From contig CAKSQL010000006.1 in NCBI GenBank assembly GCA_934486735.1, positions 1 through 64,000 of the forward strand: a stretch of DNA of 64,000 nt, read 5' to 3'. This DNA is from an uncultured Clostridia bacterium (GTDB lineage: Bacteria > Bacillota > Clostridia > UBA1381). The position numbers and the translations under genes are program-made. Positions 7,495 through 16,529 of the stretch are shown here, piece after piece (position 1 is the first letter of the stretch; the number at the start of each line of letters is the position of its first letter). The notes beneath the pieces are model-generated. The model had not been told where the DNA came from and did not search any database. It was given only the letters and a program-made list of their open reading frames with translations.

Positions 7495-9615
7495 TTGAAA
7501 AGATTTTTTGAATTTTTGATAATTATCGCATGCTTGTTGCAGAGCACGGCGCTTGCAAATGATTGGCGTGCGAAGGATGTGTTTTATAAATTCGATTTTT
7601 CGGCGTTTCCGGAGTACAAAGCTTTAAACGGAGAATGGGAAGTAAAAAATGCCGAGCCGAAAAACAGTGCGAAGTACACATTTGACATTGACAGCGGCGA
7701 TTTTTCGCCAATTTCGGGAGAGTGGAGTGTCTCGGACGGAAAATATCTTCAGAGCGCAGTGGGAGTATCGTCAACGACGCGTTCAATGCTTTCGGATACA
7801 TATGAAAATTTCTCGCTGTCGTTTGATATAACTCCGCATTCGGAGGAAAATACCGTTATGATATATTTCGGCTGCGGCAAAGACAAGACAAATTCGGCTG
7901 AGATAAATTCGTACCAATCAAAGCTTATTATAAACGGTGAAGAATTTGCAGCCGGCGGCAGCATTTTAAAGGATGAAAGCTACAATATAAGCCTTGAAGT
8001 GTCGCAGGGTGTGATTACGCTTTTTGAGAACGGTGAGGTTCTTATTTCAAAAAATATTCCCGATTTTAAAAAGGGAACTGTCGGAATAGGCACATGGAAC
8101 AGCAGCATATTGTTTGATAATTTTGAAATTGCCGAGATGTCCGAACTGGGAAACGGTAAAATACTGACCGGGGCGAAAAATTCGTCTCTCATTTTCCCGG
8201 AACTCGAATCGGGCAGCTTTATGATCACCTCGAAAATTACATCGGAAAACATTTACAGCGGAAGTGTCGGCATGATAATTTGCGCCGATGAAAACGGCAA
8301 TGGATATTACATAGGGATAAACAAGAACAGCGTATTTTTGAAAAAGAAAATTGACGAAAAGACAAAGCTTATCAAAAAGGCAGACTTCAAACCGCGTTCG
8401 AAAAAGGTATACAAGCTGACTGCGGTTTGCGACGGGGAACACATCGGAGTTTTTGCGGATGATGCCGAGATTATTTCGACGACAGCTGAAACGAGTGGCG
8501 GTATGTGCGGATTCTTCTCGGATGATACCGATATAGAAATCAAGAGTGTTTTAATGCAGCGGCTTGAAAATATTTCGCCGCCGGTCTGCTCCGACGGAAA
8601 TACAAGCTACTATATCGATGCGGAAAACGGAAATGATTTTAACGACGGAAAAACTCCCGAGACTGCATGGAGAACGCTCGATAAAGCAGAGCAAAGCAGC
8701 TTTGCGGACGGCGATAAGATTCTTTTAAAAAGAGGTCAAAGCTTTGAAGGCACACTCACACTCGAGAATATATCGGGAGACTTTGAACTTTCAGCTTACG
8801 GCGACGGCGACAGACCGAAAATTATTGCATGTGAAAGCGGAATAGTTATTAAGTCGTGCAGAGATATAAAAATATCGGATATTGAGCTCGATTTAAGAAT
8901 TTATAAGGGGACGGGATATGGAATTTATTCGGAAAATTCGGATAGCGTGACAATCGTGAACAGCTTACTGAAATGCAATACATTCGGCGGAAATACATTT
9001 GCGGCTGACGGAAGTGATATTACTTTTGACAATACAGTGTGCGAGGGCTTTGGAATAAATGTGCCGACATTTAGCGGAGCGGAAATTTCAAATGACAGTG
9101 CCGAAATTAAGGGACATTGGGCATATTCATATATGAAAAAGCTAAAAAATGACGGAATAATAACCGAGTACCGCCCGGACGACATTGTAACACGTGCCGA
9201 ATTTGCATCGATGCTCGTATCGGCTTTGGCACTTGAACCGTCCGAGTACCGCGGGATTTTTGCTGACGTGACAGCTGAAGATTGGTTTGCGTCCAGGCTT
9301 CAAACGATATCGGATTACAGACTTTTACCGTCCGAAATGACACCAAAGCGTGAGGCAGTGCCGAACAGCGGACTTTTGCGTGAGGAGGCAGCCGCAATTG
9401 CGGCTCTCGCCTGCAGTGCCGATGATTTTACGGAATGTGAATTTTCTGATATTGCCGAAGCTGAGCAATGGTCGGAAAAATATATTTATGCTGCATTCAA
9501 TGCACAAATTATGAACGGAAAGGGTGACGGGAAATTTTATCCCAAAGCGACCGTAACCCGCGCCGAGGCAGCGGTAATATTGACAAGGCTGACAGAAAGG
9601 GACATAAAGTTATGA
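7495..9615 (+). CDS. Secreted SLH protein with two lectin-like domains and a beta-helix segment
   Basis: A 706-residue protein with a signal peptide (cleavage probably after ALA at about 21). Two similar concanavalin-like domains (about 75-213 and 215-355) share the pattern GTVGIGTWNSSILFDNFEI, as in DUF1080/LamG folds that bind or cleave glycans. Residues 370-520 start like right-handed beta-helix enzymes (YYIDAENGNDFNDGKTPETA) but are too short for a full helix, so catalysis is doubtful. Three SLH domains follow (about 535-580, a degenerate one at 598-640, and 655-702 with NGKGDGKFYPKATVTRAEAA), which would tether it to secondary cell-wall polymers. Start is TTG at 7495 behind GGGGAGAG. The stop overlaps the next start (ATGA). 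Confidence 0.8.
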   Translation: MKRFFEFLIIIACLLQSTALANDWRAKDVFYKFDFSAFPEYKALNGEWEVKNAEPKNSAKYTFDIDSGDFSPISGEWSVSDGKYLQSAVGVSSTTRSMLSDTYENFSLSFDITPHSEENTVMIYFGCGKDKTNSAEINSYQSKLIINGEEFAAGGSILKDESYNISLEVSQGVITLFENGEVLISKNIPDFKKGTVGIGTWNSSILFDNFEIAEMSELGNGKILTGAKNSSLIFPELESGSFMITSKITSENIYSGSVGMIICADENGNGYYIGINKNSVFLKKKIDEKTKLIKKADFKPRSKKVYKLTAVCDGEHIGVFADDAEIISTTAETSGGMCGFFSDDTDIEIKSVLMQRLENISPPVCSDGNTSYYIDAENGNDFNDGKTPETAWRTLDKAEQSSFADGDKILLKRGQSFEGTLTLENISGDFELSAYGDGDRPKIIACESGIVIKSCRDIKISDIELDLRIYKGTGYGIYSENSDSVTIVNSLLKCNTFGGNTFAADGSDITFDNTVCEGFGINVPTFSGAEISNDSAEIKGHWAYSYMKKLKNDGIITEYRPDDIVTRAEFASMLVSALALEPSEYRGIFADVTAEDWFASRLQTISDYRLLPSEMTPKREAVPNSGLLREEAAAIAALACSADDFTECEFSDIAEAEQWSEKYIYAAFNAQIMNGKGDGKFYPKATVTRAEAAVILTRLTERDIKL

Positions 9616-12116
9616 AATTTGATATCAGAAAAATAGTTGTGACATTGTTTTTGTTTTTAATTTTTGTGCCGCAGCTTGCATATGCCGAGCAGAACGATAT
9701 AAAGCTTATTTTGTCTTTGGGACTGCTTGAAAGCTTTGAGGACGGTACATTTCGTCCCGAGACTTATGTGAGCAATAAGGAGCTTTTTGGCGCTGTTTCA
9801 AAGATAGCCAAATCGGGAAGCGCGGATGCCGAAGAATTAAAGGGACTCGGTTTGATAAAGTCCGCCGATGTAAACGGTGATGCTGCTCTTAAAGCAGACG
9901 ATTTGATATTTTCAATGGTTCGCCTGCTGGGGTACAAGAGAGACGATTATACAAAAATCGCATCGGATTCGGGACTGTACAAGGGTGTGGATTTGAAGGG
10001 CGGATATGTAACAAGAGCCGCATTTTCGCAGGTTTTGTATAATACACTTCTTGCCGACAGATTCAAATTTTCGGATATGGCAGGAGATAAAATAACCTTT
10101 GAAAAAAGCGGAAATCTTCTTAAGGATGTTTTTAATATCGAAAGAGTGGTCGGAGTTGTAACCGCCGACAGTACCGCATATCTAAACAAGCCTTCCGATA
10201 AGCTTGCAAAGGGCGAGATGCTCATAAATGGCGTACATGTATCGGGAGCGTCAAATACAAAGGACTATATTGCAAGGCGTGTCGAAGCATTTTTAAAATT
10301 CGAAGAAAAATCCGAAACAAGTGCGGAATCGATTGTTATAAGTCCGTATAAAAATGATGAGGTAAGGGCGACATCGGAATTTATTGATGGTGCAACAACA
10401 AGCTATCAGCTTGTTTGGCTCGATGCGGACGGTGAAAAACTGAATAAAAGAAAAATTCCCGATGATGCGGTTGTAATACACAACGGAATCAGAATGGGGA
10501 CGGCAAAAGAGCAGGAGTGGTCTTTATTTACGCCGGGTGACGGTGAGGTTAATTTGATAGACAACAATGACGATGGCGAGGCAGAAGCGGTTATTATCTG
10601 GAGTTATATTCCATATCTTGTCGATTATGTGACCGATGACACAATATACGATAAAATCGGCAGAAACCCGATAAAGCTTGAAAATAAGGAGTATTCTGTT
10701 TTTGCAGCTGACGGAACAAGGACAACAATTGACAAGATTAAGCCATTCGACGTAATAAGTGTTGCATACGGAGTGTCGGAGAGCGATGAAATAACGATAC
10801 GAATTTCAGGCAAGGAGCCGGTCAGCGGAATATATACAAGGGACGGCTACAGCATTTTGATAGGCAGGGACGAGTACAGTTTAAGCGGTTGGTGTGACTT
10901 GAATGGTGCCAAAAACGGGGACAATGTGACAATTTATCTTGACATGTACAACCGTCCGGTTTATGTAACCAAGACATCGGATTCCGAGTACGGATATCTT
11001 TCCGGCATTAGCTGTGACAGTGATGAGGAACGGATTTTCTTTAAGCTTTATACATTTAACGGCGGTGTGAAAAAGTATGAGGCTGCGGACAAAATCTCTC
11101 TTAACGAAAACGGGACAAAAACAAAATATATCAAAGGTAAAAGCGGAGCAAATTCATACGAGGCGCTTTCGCTCTATTTACAAAGCGGACAGCTTGTTAA
11201 GTTTAGGCTGAACAGCGATTTGAAAATTAAAGAAATACAGCTCCCCGGGAATAAGATATATCAGAATATGCCGAATACCGATGCCGGTTTTGACCTTTAT
11301 TATGCAGTCGATTCAGGGACAGTTCCGCAGTTTCGGACCGCGAAATTCTTGCAGAATATGCTTGCATCGCGCTGTCGGATAACAGAGGACACAAAAATGA
11401 TTTCGGTTGAGGGGAATCCGCAAAAATGTGAGGATTTTAAGAGAGTGTCGCTGTCGGATTTGGTTTCGGACGGGGATTACGATGTCGTTGTTTACGACCT
11501 CAATGAGAAATTTGAGGCAGGAGCTGTGATTTTCAAAACTCTCGATACTCCCGACGGATGGTACAGTAAATTCGGAAGTGTGGTAAAAAGTGTGTCGTAC
11601 GCGGCAGGCGACGGCGGTGAGGTGCTTATGCAGATAGATGTCTACACTCTCGGCGAGGAAAAAACGCTTTATGCCGATGATACCGATATTCTTTCGGACA
11701 GCTACATAGCCGAAAAATTCCAAAACGGGGGAATAAAGCTTTCGGAGGTTTGCGCCGGAGATGTGATATATTACAATCTCGGGAGCGACAACAGAATTTC
11801 CTCGTTTGCAATCCTGCATAAAAATGACGGCGGCGAATTTTATCATCGTTCAAACTACGGCTGGGGCGGGAACTATATTCCCAATGCCGCCATGGCGGTT
11901 ACATATTGCCGCGTGGAAAAGACTTACAGCGATTTGATTGTGGCGGATATTGATGGCTTCAGACCTATTCCTCCGAACCAATGGCGGCATTACTACATTT
12001 ACGAAAAGTCAAAAAACAAGCTCAGAACCGCAGATGTCTCGGACGTCCGCCCGGGGGATAAAATAGTCGGATTGTGGAAGTGGAGCAATATGAACGACTT
12101 AATAATTTACCGATAA
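9612..12116 (+). CDS. Secreted S-layer-like protein with repeated beta domains
   Basis: An 834-residue protein with a signal peptide ending near AYA and an N-terminal region (30-170) of degenerate SLH motifs (LGLLESFEDGTFRPETYVSN). The rest is a series of beta-rich modules with recurring phrases such as IPDDAVVIHNGIRMG and GEVNLIDNNDDGEAEAVII. The same layout and phrases (IPKDAIVVYNGV, then VELVAAKGGNYNVIKVY) occur in the protein at 46504-50757, so the two are paralogues. No catalytic motif is recognised. It is translationally coupled to the preceding SLH protein, suggesting both act at the cell surface together. Function unknown; a structural or scaffolding role is an inference. Confidence 0.72.
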   Translation: MKFDIRKIVVTLFLFLIFVPQLAYAEQNDIKLILSLGLLESFEDGTFRPETYVSNKELFGAVSKIAKSGSADAEELKGLGLIKSADVNGDAALKADDLIFSMVRLLGYKRDDYTKIASDSGLYKGVDLKGGYVTRAAFSQVLYNTLLADRFKFSDMAGDKITFEKSGNLLKDVFNIERVVGVVTADSTAYLNKPSDKLAKGEMLINGVHVSGASNTKDYIARRVEAFLKFEEKSETSAESIVISPYKNDEVRATSEFIDGATTSYQLVWLDADGEKLNKRKIPDDAVVIHNGIRMGTAKEQEWSLFTPGDGEVNLIDNNDDGEAEAVIIWSYIPYLVDYVTDDTIYDKIGRNPIKLENKEYSVFAADGTRTTIDKIKPFDVISVAYGVSESDEITIRISGKEPVSGIYTRDGYSILIGRDEYSLSGWCDLNGAKNGDNVTIYLDMYNRPVYVTKTSDSEYGYLSGISCDSDEERIFFKLYTFNGGVKKYEAADKISLNENGTKTKYIKGKSGANSYEALSLYLQSGQLVKFRLNSDLKIKEIQLPGNKIYQNMPNTDAGFDLYYAVDSGTVPQFRTAKFLQNMLASRCRITEDTKMISVEGNPQKCEDFKRVSLSDLVSDGDYDVVVYDLNEKFEAGAVIFKTLDTPDGWYSKFGSVVKSVSYAAGDGGEVLMQIDVYTLGEEKTLYADDTDILSDSYIAEKFQNGGIKLSEVCAGDVIYYNLGSDNRISSFAILHKNDGGEFYHRSNYGWGGNYIPNAAMAVTYCRVEKTYSDLIVADIDGFRPIPPNQWRHYYIYEKSKNKLRTADVSDVRPGDKIVGLWKWSNMNDLIIYR

Positions 12117-12156
12117 TTTTACATAAATTTTACCTGCGGCGGGTTTTGGATTTTAC
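12106..12156 (+). promoter_or_regulatory. Direct TTTAC repeats upstream of the response regulator, Pho-box-like
   Basis: TTTAC occurs at 12106, 12118, 12129 and 12152, i.e. at spacings of 12, 11 and 23 bases, about one helical turn or two. PhoP sites in Bacillus are TTAACA-like repeats at 11-bp period. A TATAAT at 12167-12172 lies just downstream. The first repeat is inside the end of the preceding gene. Confidence 0.45.
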
Positions 12157-12196
12157 ATGGAGATAATATAATATTCATAAAAAGCGAGGTGTGGCA

Positions 12197-12865
12197 ATGA
12201 AAAAAATTTTTTGCATTGAAGATGATGACAATATCAGGGAATTGATAGAATATACGCTTAACCAAACCGGATTTGAAGCGAAAGGGTTTGCATGCGCCGG
12301 GGAGTTTTTTTCGGAACTTGAAAGCGATGTCCCGGATTTGATTCTGCTCGATATTATGCTTCCGGATAAAGATGGAATCGAAATTTTAAGGGAACTCCGT
12401 TCGGCGGAAAAATATGTCGAAATACCGGTTATCATGCTGACGGCAAAATCGGGACGAATGGATAAAATAAAAGGTCTGGATACCGGTGCGGATGACTATA
12501 TCACAAAGCCGTTTGACATTATGGAGCTTGTATCCCGAATCAAGGCGGTACTTCGGAGATATAAAAAAGAAACCGCCGACAAGGTGAACTACCGAGGCAT
12601 TGAACTCGACCGCAATTGCAGAACGGTGACGGCTGACGGAGAAAACATAAATCTTACATATAAGGAATTTGAAGTACTGTCGCTGCTGATTTCAAATCCG
12701 GGCATGGTTTTTACACGCGACAGGCTTATGAACGATGTGTGGGGGACCGATTTCGAGGGCGAGACAAGGACGGTGGATGTGCATATACGAACACTCAGAC
12801 AAAAGCTCGGAAAGTTTGGAGAATATATCGAAACGGTCAGAAATGTCGGATATAAGGCGGGATAA
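12197..12865 (+). CDS. OmpR/PhoB-family response regulator
   Basis: A 222-residue cytosolic regulator: receiver domain 1-120 with acidic pocket IEDDDN, phospho-acceptor Asp52 in LILLDIMLPD, Thr in IMLTAKSG and Lys in DDYITKPF; then a winged-helix DNA-binding domain (about 128-222; LTYKEFEVLSLLISNPGMVF, ending RTVDVHIRTLRQKLG). ATG 12197 is chosen over GTG 12191 because AGGTG at 12187-12191 serves as binding site. The kinase gene starts three bases after the stop codon. The family and the pairing resemble PhoP/PhoR, and TTTAC repeats upstream support autoregulation, but the signal is not proven. Confidence 0.9.
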   Translation: MKKIFCIEDDDNIRELIEYTLNQTGFEAKGFACAGEFFSELESDVPDLILLDIMLPDKDGIEILRELRSAEKYVEIPVIMLTAKSGRMDKIKGLDTGADDYITKPFDIMELVSRIKAVLRRYKKETADKVNYRGIELDRNCRTVTADGENINLTYKEFEVLSLLISNPGMVFTRDRLMNDVWGTDFEGETRTVDVHIRTLRQKLGKFGEYIETVRNVGYKAG

Positions 12866-12867
12866 AT

Positions 12868-14514
12868 ATGTATCGGAAAATATATCGCAGCATGCAGCTT
12901 CTTTGCATGCTCACATTACTTCTTACTTCAATATTACTGCTCTCGGCGTGCTATACCGTTTTTGAAAGCAGTATAAAGAATGATTTGCGTTCGGAGGGAC
13001 ATATACTTGCTCAGGCGATTAATGCAGGCGTTTCCCCCGAAACTTTTGCTGCCGAAAACGATAAGACACGCATAAGCGTGATAGATAAAAGCGGAGAGGT
13101 TGTATTTGACAATTCCGCCAAAGACATCAGCGACAATCATCTTGACCGCATTGAAGTAAAAGACGCTTTGCAAAATGGCACAGGCGAGGTGCAAAGGTTT
13201 TCAAAAACAAGCAAAAGCCGCGTGTTTTACTTTGCAATAAAGCTTGATGACGGCAATATACTCAGGATATCGCAGGAAACACAAAGCATTTTCAGACTTA
13301 TGCTGAGCCTGGTATGGCCGGTTATAGCGGTGCTGGTTTTGGTATATATTCTCAGCGTAACAATAGCGGTAAGGCTGACAGATAATATAATAAAGCCGTT
13401 TTCAAAAATAAATTTAACGGACGGAATTAAAAATTGCGGATATAGTGAGCTTGAACCGTTTTTTAAGCGGATAGCCGGACAGAAAAAAGAAATAGAGCAT
13501 CAGATTGAAAAGGTGAAAATGCAGAAGTCTAGACTTCAGGCGATAAGCGAGAATATGAGTGAGGGGCTTGTTGTGCTGGATAAGTCGGAAAACATACTCT
13601 CGGCTAACAAAAGCGCACTCAGTGTTTTTGCTTCAAGCGAGGAAGAAGTGGTTCATAAGGGATTTATATATTTATGCCGCGATATTACGCTCAATCGAGC
13701 AATAAAAAGCGCATATAAGGGAAACAAATGCAGCATCGAATTTTCATCGGGCGGCAGACATTATCAGATTTTTTTAAGCCCGGTTTTGGAAAATTCCGAT
13801 GTTGCCGGAGTTATACTTTTGATTTTCGACATTAGCGAAAAATTCGAGACGGAGCAGATACGGCGCGAATTTTCGGCAAATGTTTCGCACGAATTAAAGA
13901 CTCCGATAACTACGATTTTGGGGTATTCGCAAATTATAAACAAGGGCATTGCAAAGCCGGAGGATATCAAAGGCTTCAGCGAGAAAATCGAAAAAGAGGC
14001 ATCAAGGCTTGTTAAGCTGATAGATGATATTATCAAGCTGTCGAGGCTTGATGATGAAGAGAATGCCGATATATCTATGCAGAAGATACATTTGAAAAGT
14101 GTGATTGATAACACTGTTGAGCAATTGTCCGATTCAATTGAAAAAAAGAATATTTCAATTATATATGACGGTGGCGATACTGTTATTGAAGGAAATCCGG
14201 TACAAATATCCGAGCTTGTATACAATTTGTGCGAAAATGCAATAAAATATAATAAAGACGGCGGAAATGTGACAATTTCGGTAGGTGAAAAATCGTTTTC
14301 GGTTGCCGATACAGGGATCGGGATTTCGCCTGAATATCATGCGCGCGTATTTGAAAGATTTTTCAGAGTCGACAAAAGCCGCTCAAAGAGCGTGAATGGT
14401 ACGGGTTTGGGATTGTCGATTGTAAAGCACATAGCAAAATGTCATGATGCCGAAATAAAACTCGAAAGCGAGCCGGGAATCGGGACAAAAATATCGGTAA
14501 TATTTAAACGGTGA
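12868..14514 (+). CDS. Sensor histidine kinase, PhoR-like
   Basis: A 548-residue membrane kinase. Membrane segments lie at about 10-30 and 142-168, enclosing a roughly 110-residue extracellular sensor region. A linker (180-225) leads to a PAS domain (about 225-325), then the dimerisation/phosphotransfer box FSANVSHELKTPITTILGYS with His341, and an ATPase domain with NAIKYN (N box), VADTGIGIS (G1) and NGTGLGLSIVKHIA (G2). This order, TM-extracellular-TM-PAS-HisKA-HATPase, is that of Firmicute PhoR. It is certainly the partner of the preceding regulator. Confidence 0.9.
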   Translation: MYRKIYRSMQLLCMLTLLLTSILLLSACYTVFESSIKNDLRSEGHILAQAINAGVSPETFAAENDKTRISVIDKSGEVVFDNSAKDISDNHLDRIEVKDALQNGTGEVQRFSKTSKSRVFYFAIKLDDGNILRISQETQSIFRLMLSLVWPVIAVLVLVYILSVTIAVRLTDNIIKPFSKINLTDGIKNCGYSELEPFFKRIAGQKKEIEHQIEKVKMQKSRLQAISENMSEGLVVLDKSENILSANKSALSVFASSEEEVVHKGFIYLCRDITLNRAIKSAYKGNKCSIEFSSGGRHYQIFLSPVLENSDVAGVILLIFDISEKFETEQIRREFSANVSHELKTPITTILGYSQIINKGIAKPEDIKGFSEKIEKEASRLVKLIDDIIKLSRLDDEENADISMQKIHLKSVIDNTVEQLSDSIEKKNISIIYDGGDTVIEGNPVQISELVYNLCENAIKYNKDGGNVTISVGEKSFSVADTGIGISPEYHARVFERFFRVDKSRSKSVNGTGLGLSIVKHIAKCHDAEIKLESEPGIGTKISVIFKR

Positions 14515-14518
14515 TGAT

Positions 14519-15328
14519 ATGAAAAATGAAATTGAAAGAAATTCCGAAAATGTATATATATCAAAGGAATATGTAAGTATAACCGACAGAATTATACCTA
14601 AATCCGACGTTATATTAATGCATTGGCATGAATATTATGAAATAGAGATAATAGTCTCGGGTGCCGGGAAAATGATTATCAATGATGACGGCGTTGATTT
14701 TAAAAGCGGAGCTGTGTTCTTTTTAACCCCGATTGATTTTCACAGTATTGACTTTACGGAGGATACGCGGATTTTTAATATAAGCTTTAATACCGAGTGC
14801 CTTGAGGACGTTTTTATTCCGGATATACTCATGTCGATGCCGCCTCTGGCTGCCTTTGAAAATATCGATAATTTGCTCATGCTTGCGGAAAAGCTTAAAA
14901 ATGAGTTGAGTATACAAAAACGTTTTTCAAAGAAATATATATCGTCGATAATGAACTGTATATTAATTGAGATATATCGTCAGGGAAATGCGCAGTCAAA
15001 GGAGCTTTCTTCGCCCGTTCAGAACGCGATACAATATATACATAAGCATTTCAGAGAGGATATATCGCTTGAGGATGCCGCTGCCGCGGCAGATATGTCG
15101 TGCGGATATTTAAGCCGTATATTTCATCAGATAGTGGGAGAGGGATATAAGCAATATTTGAATCGGCTGAGACTTTCATACGCTGCAAAGCTGCTTGAAT
15201 ACACAGCGCTGCCGGTAAGTGAAGCAGCGTATTGCTGCGGTTTCAATTCGCCGGAGAGATTTATAAAAAATTTCAAAGCGTTTTATAATATAACACCGTT
15301 GGCTTACAGGAAAGAGAAAAACAAATAA
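14519..15328 (+). CDS. AraC-family transcriptional regulator with cupin sensor
   Basis: A 269-residue regulator: N-terminal cupin (about 20-110; MHWHEYYEIEIIVSGAGKM), then two helix-turn-helix motifs at the C-terminus (about 165-265), the second ending ERFIKNFKAFYNITPLAYRK. Cupin AraC proteins of this type sense sugars. It starts five bases after the kinase stop and could be co-transcribed with the two-component genes; the downstream alcohol dehydrogenase is a possible target. Its sensor ligand cannot be read from sequence. Confidence 0.85.
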   Translation: MKNEIERNSENVYISKEYVSITDRIIPKSDVILMHWHEYYEIEIIVSGAGKMIINDDGVDFKSGAVFFLTPIDFHSIDFTEDTRIFNISFNTECLEDVFIPDILMSMPPLAAFENIDNLLMLAEKLKNELSIQKRFSKKYISSIMNCILIEIYRQGNAQSKELSSPVQNAIQYIHKHFREDISLEDAAAAADMSCGYLSRIFHQIVGEGYKQYLNRLRLSYAAKLLEYTALPVSEAAYCCGFNSPERFIKNFKAFYNITPLAYRKEKNK

Positions 15329-15398
15329 GTATTGCATAAAATTTGTTCCTATGGAAAAGAATATAATGTAAATCATATAAAAGGAAGGGACAGATTTT

Positions 15399-16454
15399 AT
15401 GAAAGGCTTTGCAATGTTGAGAATAGGGGAAACGGGTTGGATTGAAAAGGAACGCCCATCCTGCGGGCCGCTCGATGCTATAGTAAAACCCATATGCATA
15501 GCGCCATGTACATCCGATGTTCACACCGTTTGGGCAGGTGCAATCGGCGACAGACACAATATGATTTTGGGGCATGAAGCTGTGGGCGAGATAGACGAGG
15601 TTGGAGAGCTTGTGAGAGATTTCAAGCCCGGAGACAGAGTTATAGTTCCTGCCATAACCCCCGATTGGGGAACGGTGTATTCACAGGCGGGATTTCCGAT
15701 GCACTCGGACGGAATGCTGTCGGGATGGAAATTTTCAAATTTTAAAGACGGCGTGTTTGCCGAATATTTTCATGTAAATGAAGCGGATGCAAATCTTGCG
15801 CTTTTGCCGGCAGGAATTGACCCGGTTGACGCTGTTATGCTGCCCGACATGGTTGTTACCGGTTTTCACGGAGCGGAACTTGCGGAAGTTGAGTTTGGTG
15901 ACAGGGTGTGCGTTATAGGAATAGGTCCGGTAGGACTTATGAGTGTTGCCGGTGCGGCACTCAGAGGTGCATCGCGCATATACGCTGTCGGAACAAGAGA
16001 AAAATGCATAGATGCAGCAAAGTTTTACGGAGCGTCAGAGATTATAAGCTATAAAAACGGTGATATCGCGGATCAGATATTGGAAAAGACTGACGGAAAG
16101 GGAGTTGACAGAGTTATTATTGCAGGCGGCGATGTCGATACCTTTGCTCAGGCGGTGCGTATGCTGAGACCCGGTGGCGCAATAGGAAATGTGAACTATC
16201 TCGGCGAGGGTGATTTTATCAAAATTCCACGCGTTGACTGGGGTGTTGGAATGGGGCATAAAAAAATAAACGGAGGTCTCACACCCGGCGGTCGCTTAAA
16301 GATGGAAAAAATGGCGGCATTATTAAAAGAGGGACGGCTTGACACGTCAAAACTCGTAACACATGTTTTTGACGGTTTTGACAAAATCGAAGAAGCTCTT
16401 ATGCTTATGAAAGATAAGCCGGCGGATTTGATAAAGCCGGTTGTTCGAATTTGA
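15399..16454 (+). CDS. NADP-dependent secondary alcohol dehydrogenase (zinc type)
   Basis: A 351-residue medium-chain dehydrogenase close to the Thermoanaerobacter brockii/Clostridium beijerinckii secondary alcohol dehydrogenases, which interconvert acetone and isopropanol and related pairs. The catalytic zinc ligands Cys37 (APCTSDVH), His59 (MILGHEAVGE) and Asp150 (MLPDM) fall at the same positions as in the T. brockii enzyme. The Rossmann motif GIGPVGLMSVAGAALRG is followed by GTREK and the later YKNG, which keep the arginine and tyrosine that confer NADP preference. The structural-zinc lobe is absent, as usual for this subgroup. It stands alone before a bidirectional terminator. Confidence 0.9.
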   Translation: MKGFAMLRIGETGWIEKERPSCGPLDAIVKPICIAPCTSDVHTVWAGAIGDRHNMILGHEAVGEIDEVGELVRDFKPGDRVIVPAITPDWGTVYSQAGFPMHSDGMLSGWKFSNFKDGVFAEYFHVNEADANLALLPAGIDPVDAVMLPDMVVTGFHGAELAEVEFGDRVCVIGIGPVGLMSVAGAALRGASRIYAVGTREKCIDAAKFYGASEIISYKNGDIADQILEKTDGKGVDRVIIAGGDVDTFAQAVRMLRPGGAIGNVNYLGEGDFIKIPRVDWGVGMGHKKINGGLTPGGRLKMEKMAALLKEGRLDTSKLVTHVFDGFDKIEEALMLMKDKPADLIKPVVRI

Positions 16455-16464
16455 AAATTAACTG

Positions 16465-16516
16465 ATAAAAAACTCTTGAAATTCAAGTCTAAAAACCTGC
16501 TTTTCAAGAGTTTTTT
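16465..16516. terminator. Bidirectional terminator between convergent genes
   Basis: Arms AAAAACTCTTGAAA (16468-16481) and TTTTCAAGAGTTTTT (16501-16515) with A and T runs on both sides; separates the dehydrogenase from the convergent phosphatase gene. Confidence 0.82.
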
Positions 16517-16529
16517 GTTTTGTGAATTA

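Noticed and set aside
7865..9060. Full pectate-lyase-like beta-helix enzyme in the 7495 protein
   Set aside because: The beta-helix segment is only about 150 residues and no catalytic residues could be identified.
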